From Gigaspora rosea (taxonomy: Eukaryota > Glomeromycota > Glomeromycetes > Diversisporales > Gigasporaceae): a stretch of DNA of 64,000 bases. Positions within the stretch are counted from its first letter, which is position 1, and each line of letters begins with the position of its first letter. The translations under genes were made by a program, and so were the position numbers. The stretch covers positions 335,717-399,716 of the forward strand of contig QKWP01000077.1 in NCBI GenBank assembly GCA_003550325.1, in the 5' to 3' direction. The notes under the pieces are model-generated. The model was not told the origin of the DNA and searched no databases. It saw nothing but the letters and a program-made list of their open reading frames with translations. Shown here piece by piece: positions 58,848-64,000 of the stretch.

Positions 58848-61800
58848 TATTAACTTTTAAGAATTTTAAGTATTTACAATTAAGTGATGAAAAGTAACGA
58901 AAATAAACAAGGAACAGATCCAATAATTAAACAGGAATAAAAAAAAATAAAATAAAATTTGAATAAAAATTTAGAAACAAAAATAGTCAAAGACTGAAAT
59001 CAAAATCAAAGACAATTACAAAGGATATAAATACATGTTTGGTAAGAAAAGATTAAAATAGCACTACATTCTAAAATTATACTATTTTTATTCAAAGCTA
59101 CACGATTAAATATAATTGATTATAATTGATTAGTAGTGAGTTAGTACGGAATAGTAGGAAAATAGTATGAAGCCATGATAAAACAGATCTACTATTACGT
59201 GTACAGATCATCCAATACCTTCGACAACGTAAGATGAGCTACCTAGTAGTACCACGAAATATGCACCAATCAGGTTTAAAAATTGATACGGTTTAAGCTG
59301 TAACTAGTAGCTAAGTACGGTCAGTGTTGGAAATCTTATTTATGTTCTCATAGGAAAATCATCTCAAAATTGAGAATATTCTTTTTAAAGAATGTTCTTT
59401 TATGTCAATAATTTGTGAGAAATTTTATTTGAGAAATCTGATATGAATTTTTTTTTTGAGAATATTTTTTTTTAAAAAAAAAATTTGAGAATAATAATTT
59501 TTGAAATGATTTTCATGAGAACGTTAAAATTCAATTTAGATTTCCAATGTGCTTAAATTAATTTTCTATAATAAATTTTGATTGATTTATTTATTTGTTC
59601 TTATCCATTTCTTATTTATTTTAATTTAAAGATTTTTTTATAATTAGGAATCGGCAAAAATACCTTTCCTGACAGGCATACTAAAGGAATTCTGATACCG
59701 GCTTCTCATAACAATGCTTAGTACTAATGGGAATAATAAAGTTATGACCCATGATTAATCCACAAAGTTGTTCTCGGCATTATCTGAACACAATATTTAG
59801 CTTAATGGTCGAAAGTCAATTGCAAGTTACTTACTTTTTATTTTTTTTATCTTACAATTAGATTGTGCAGTAATAATGGGACTGACAAATTTTTATACCA
59901 TGGATTTACTTGATAGTGATGTAATTTTTTAGGACTCTATCAGGATTAGTACGTACGTAAATCATTTTTCTTTCGGTATGTTTTTACAAAGTATCTAAAC
60001 TACTAAAAATTTTTTCAACAATCCATCGTTTAACCGTGTCTAGCTATATAATCTAGCTGGTTTTAATGCCATTCTTAAAAATTTGGTCTAACGATCAACA
60101 CCACTCAAGTCTTAAATATAAGAGGTTGAATGATCTCAACACTTAATTACAAATCTGCTCATCTATGAACATTTTTAAATAACGATAGGTTAAATTTTAT
60201 CATGCTTATTTTTCGGAATTATTTTTATTCGGAATTTTAACGATCAACATGATTCATGTCTAATTACAATCCTTACCTGTCCATCTTTTGGAATTATACT
60301 GTTATAGTCAATGTTGGAAATCGATATTGGTTTATAGCGGTTTGTAGAAAGGTCTAACGCCATGATTTTCATAATGATGATAGTTGAAAATTCTAAGATT
60401 CTAAATTGCCTATCGATCATCTTTTTTAATAGTAGAGTCTATATTTATTCGAAATCTTTAAAATCAAAAATCAGCCAATTTTCTGTGATTGTGATCTGCA
60501 GATATTACACCTTGCCATCTTCGTTCTCATGAGAATATTGGGGTCTTTGCTTTGAAAATAGTCCCCAAACCAAAATCGAGATTTTTCACAATTATGTAAA
60601 TTTTATAACCAGTTAACTTATTGTGCTTTGCAAAAAGATGGACTCTGCAGATCACAATGTCGTGTGATTTTATAGATTTATTGAAATTTTAAGAGTCAAA
60701 GAAATATAAACGTAACCAATCGAATCTGGAATCTCAGCCTTTTTCGTCGTTTTCAGAATTATCATTTCATCGTTCGTTTGAGGTGCCTTTTTTGATTCTC
60801 AGCCATCATCATTAAAAAAATCACGGGCCAAATCTTTTTGCAAAACGCTATAATATTAAATGAGTTATGAAAGTCCGGAAATTTGGCGGAAAATTTTTTG
60901 AATGTCTAAAAATAGAATGGGAATGGTCGACATAGCGGATAAATATTTTACCATCAATTTTGTACGGGACATCATTCTGTCATTACACAAATTTAATTTT
61001 TATCCAATAATGCGAAAATTAGCGGAAAAATCAAATTTGCGTTGTTTGGGTTACAAATCTTTATTTGCTGTTTACTAAAAAAATCTAGTGCCGTAGGGTC
61101 ATTTTCAAGTCAAAAACCCCAATATTTTAAAAAATTAATCTCCTCGAATTTTAAAAAAATGTTCTCGTAAAAAAAAAAAAAATTCATATCAAGCTTACTC
61201 AAATAATATTCACTTACTATAAATATAAGAGAACATTCAATTAAATTAAGAAATTTCTCAATTTTGAGATGTTCTCATGAGAACATGAGAATGTAAGAGT
61301 TCACAACTCTGGTTGCGGTTACTCGATATATCGTGATTATCTTCATGTGCGTAAATCGCATGACAAAATGATTATATACCAGGATTGGTGTAATGTTAAA
61401 ATTTCATACTAGGAATGGGATGATGTGAAAATTCACGAATATTATTGGTATGGTTAAACTACGTCTTTTCGTTTAAGTTGGATCGACGATCATCGAGTTT
61501 TTTTTATTCTGTGAACTGTGATTACAATATGATAGTTACTTCAATTTCGGCATATTTCGTGGGACTTATTTTAAAAATTGGTATATTTCCCCTTTATCGA
61601 TAAATCAATTTCACAGAAGACGGTGAACATAAGGTGGCTTTCTATTAAAAAAAAAAAAATTAAAATCATCGTCGATAAAAACTATAAGTGGTACGTTGTA
61701 CCATAAGTACACTAACACTAAAACACTATAACGCTAAAACACTAGAACACTAAACATTAAAATATTAAATACAAAACATGTCACTTTGTGTACCTACTTT

Positions 61801-62112
61801 TAGATAAGCCAAATACTCAGGAAAAGGCATGTTAAGAAGTTAAACCCCATCTTTTAGGCAAGCCAAACACATAGGACTTTGCGTATTGAAAAAGCAAAAA
61901 TTTAGAACATCATCAAACACATTTAAAGGTTCTGAATAAAAGGCCTAACAAAGAATAAGTTGAAAGATTTATATCAATGTCGACTAGCAATGTATAGTAA
62001 TGTAAAAATTATATTAAAAAATGAAAGAAAAGTTTCCATAATTCGGGCGTATTTCAATAGCTTTAAAAACACAATTATGATGTATTAAACCAAAATATCA
62101 GTGAAAGAATAA
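58848..62112. other. Gene-free stretch with fragments of the CAGTGTTGG element family
   Basis: 59322-59551 starts CAGTGTTGGAAATCTTAT and ends (reversed) CACATTGGAAATC, with TTCTCATGAGAAC-type words inside, like the element at 38398; no target duplication was found. 60309-61311 starts CAATGTTGGAAATC and ends (reversed) CAGAGTTGTGAACTC next to ATGTTCTCATGAGAACAT. Its flanks GTTATAGT and GTTGCGGT agree at 5 of 8, all differences being transitions. No coding region. A short ACACTAAAACACT repeat lies at 61706-61760. Confidence 0.5.
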
Positions 62113-62120
62113 GATACAGC

Positions 62121-62434
62121 CAGACCTACCGAATAATTGATTGTGGGGACAATTAATTGTAATTGTTCGAACTCAATTAATTAATTGATGGCGCAGCCAC
62201 AACTAGTCAATTAATTGTATACATATCTGATATCATATATTCACCGTCAAGATTATTATTTGCATGTGTAATTTTTGATTTTTCGCTGTTTTAAAATCAG
62301 GTTACATCGGGTACTGTATGCAGCACAGTGAAAGAAAATTGAATTTTAATTGCAATTATTCCGTCATTAATTGGGTTTCAATTAATTTTAATTGTATGAC
62401 GTATAGCAAAAATTAATTATTTTTGGTATGCCTG
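62121..62434. mobile_element. MITE with 8-bp TSD GATACAGC
   Basis: The 314-bp element has ends CAGACCTACCGAATAATTGA and (reversed) CAGGCATACCAAAAATAATT. Exact duplications GATACAGC lie at 62113-62120 and 62435-62442. The interior is rich in AATTAATTGA words. The duplication fits hAT; the terminus fits it less well. Confidence 0.8.
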
Positions 62435-62482
62435 GATACAGCATATCATACAGCCTCGAAATTATACCAAAAGGTGAGATAA

Positions 62483-62647
62483 TTTATAGTTATTGTATAG
62501 GTGATTTTCAATATCGTGAATATTTTTCTAATCACATGCTAGATATAACATTTGATTGGCCGATTCTCGGCCAATCAAATCTTACATCTAGCATGTGATT
62601 AGAAAAATATTCACGATATTGAAAATCACCTATACAATAACTATAAA
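62483..62647. mobile_element. Near-perfect hairpin, 81-bp arms, 3-base loop
   Basis: TTTATAGTTATTGTATAGGT runs to a centre at GGCCGATTCTCGGCC and back. The arms differ at only two positions over 81 bp. Near identity implies recent formation or active gene conversion between arms. No flanking duplication was identified and there is no coding capacity. Confidence 0.92.
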
Positions 62648-64000
62648 GAATTAAATTTCTCAAGAAAACAATTTTACTATTGGTATGACTCAAATAATTT
62701 TCACATAGGCTTCACGCAATGCTGCATACACAAAACAATTTTGACCTTTTAAATAAATTTAAAAGACTAAAGAACTTCTATTTTGACTCATCTTCGATAT
62801 TTCGTGATCTAGAATTCCAATTTGGATGATTTACAGCCTTTTCAACTTAGTGTGAGCATTTATCACTCCGATAATCCTTATTATTAGCGTTTTTTTTGTA
62901 ATAGTCTAATTATTTTGCTTGCAATAAAAGTTTGCAAAATTGAAACTTACGACGATATTTAGATAATCCTGGGTATATAATAAACAAGTTATGCGCCTGC
63001 CCATGCGCTGGGAGCTTTTTTTTCAGATCAAATTCAAAAGATAAGTCAAAAATATGATAGCAATAATTAGATTTAATGAGTAGTGATATTGTTTTAGATT
63101 ATGGATTTTATGAACTACGATTAATAGTAGAGATTAATTAGTGCAATTTTCTGAAGTTCTGGCAACATTATTACCAGAATTTATTGTAGATATTAAATAA
63201 AGATGAATAAAATTGGAATAGTTTGTTATATAAAAGTCTTGTAAAATAGCACATCTGAAATGTGTGCCAGGTTTGTGGCGCAACTATAGTGCATATTGCC
63301 TAGCTATAAATCAGATTTCATGATCAGGTGAAACATAATATGATCAGGAAAGTTCAAACCAAATTTCATTTTTCAAAAATTGTTTATATGTCAAAAATCC
63401 ATATAAGAAGCCACCTTTTGTGCTCTAATAAAAAGTTTCGTTGGGGAATTTTACAATATAAAAAACCCTCTATAACCCCTAAACCTAACCCTTACTCTAG
63501 CAATAATGAATTTTAAATATGTTTGCTGTGCCACAAATCAGGTGTAAAATAAAGTCAGAATTAGGACCAGAATTAGGTCAAATATACATTATATCAACCA
63601 ATCTTCTTAAAAAATTATTTATACTTGTATTTATTCTATTTATTTGTACAAAGTTTATAAGCTATTATGTTCTGTAACATATAATAATGTGTCTAAATTG
63701 GTTTGTATTAAGAATTATAATGGTTTTTATAATGTTTTGTAACACTTACAATTATTTGATAATATATAGTATATGATAAGATTGAGTTGGTTTGTATTAA
63801 GTTATTAGATTTCTATTGTGATTTACTATAAAAAATTTATATGTGGTTAAAGTTATCTATTTTAAATCATTAATGATCTAAAATAAATCATTTAAGAAAC
63901 TTAACGATTCTTAATGATAAATAGGTTGTTAAAATTCTTAACGACCTATTTTAGATTATTAATGATCTAAAATAAATCGTTAAGAATCTTAACGATTAAT
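62648..64000. repeat. Gene-free end of window with palindromic repeats at the edge
   Basis: 63690-63840 carries units of the TTACAAACTTA family (see 25137). From 63855 to the edge the words TTAATGATCTAAAATAAATC and TTAAGAATCTTAACGATT recur in both orientations. This looks like the end of a larger inverted-repeat element that continues beyond the window. No coding region. Confidence 0.5.

Overview
The window is very AT-rich eukaryotic DNA with few genes and many repeats. Its genes have short AT-rich GT-AG introns and belong to fungal families: a hybrid histidine kinase, F-box proteins, a BTB-BACK protein and a microsomal P450. Low gene density, ribonuclease-inhibitor-type leucine-rich repeats on ubiquitin-ligase adaptors and heavy transposon load resemble arbuscular mycorrhizal fungi (Glomeromycotina, Rhizophagus-like). 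That placement is inference; no rRNA or other marker gene is present.

Genes: (1) 1-2069 (+), the 3' part of a GAF/HisKA/HATPase histidine kinase in five exons, ending in a receiver-like domain without the phospho-acceptor Asp. (2) 6411-7973 (-), an F-box protein with a degenerate leucine-rich C-terminus. (3) 20386-22029 (+), an F-box protein with a regular 28-residue LRR array. (4) 49861-52445 (+), two exons, BTB-BACK, a TPR-like helix pair and about 15 LRRs of the same type as gene 3. (5) 57191-58847 (-), a two-exon cytochrome P450 of 502 residues. Genes 2-4 are all predicted cullin-RING ligase substrate adaptors (SKP1/CUL1 for F-box, CUL3 for BTB). Genes 3 and 4 carry the same recognition cassette.

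The rest is mostly mobile DNA. I could delimit nine non-autonomous elements with terminal inverted repeats (TIRs) and exact 8-bp target duplications, mostly hAT-like (8090, 18473, 18844, 19168, 26631, 30448, 38398, 40275 and 55957). Two further exact 8-bp cases (12629, 62121) have TIRs that fit hAT less well, and several more have imperfect duplications. There are also TA-flanked mariner-like foldbacks (5423, 11562, 30032, 35782), a TTAA-flanked element (10922), a 5'-truncated LINE with a 17-bp target duplication (46539-47128), and a decayed Ty3/gypsy LTR retrotransposon (37155-43913). The retrotransposon lacks reverse transcriptase and is split by two DNA elements, one holding a third. A large inverted repeat with about 410-bp arms lies at 35545-36957, and three MITEs are stacked nearly end to end at 18473-19831. 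Minisatellites lie at 16436-17060 and 41525-41936.

The most interesting points are the shared LRR cassette on CUL1-type and CUL3-type adaptors, the BTB-BACK-TPR-LRR architecture, the degenerate receiver with a splice donor at its stop codon, and the number of distinct short elements with 8-bp duplications that no transposase in the window could have moved.
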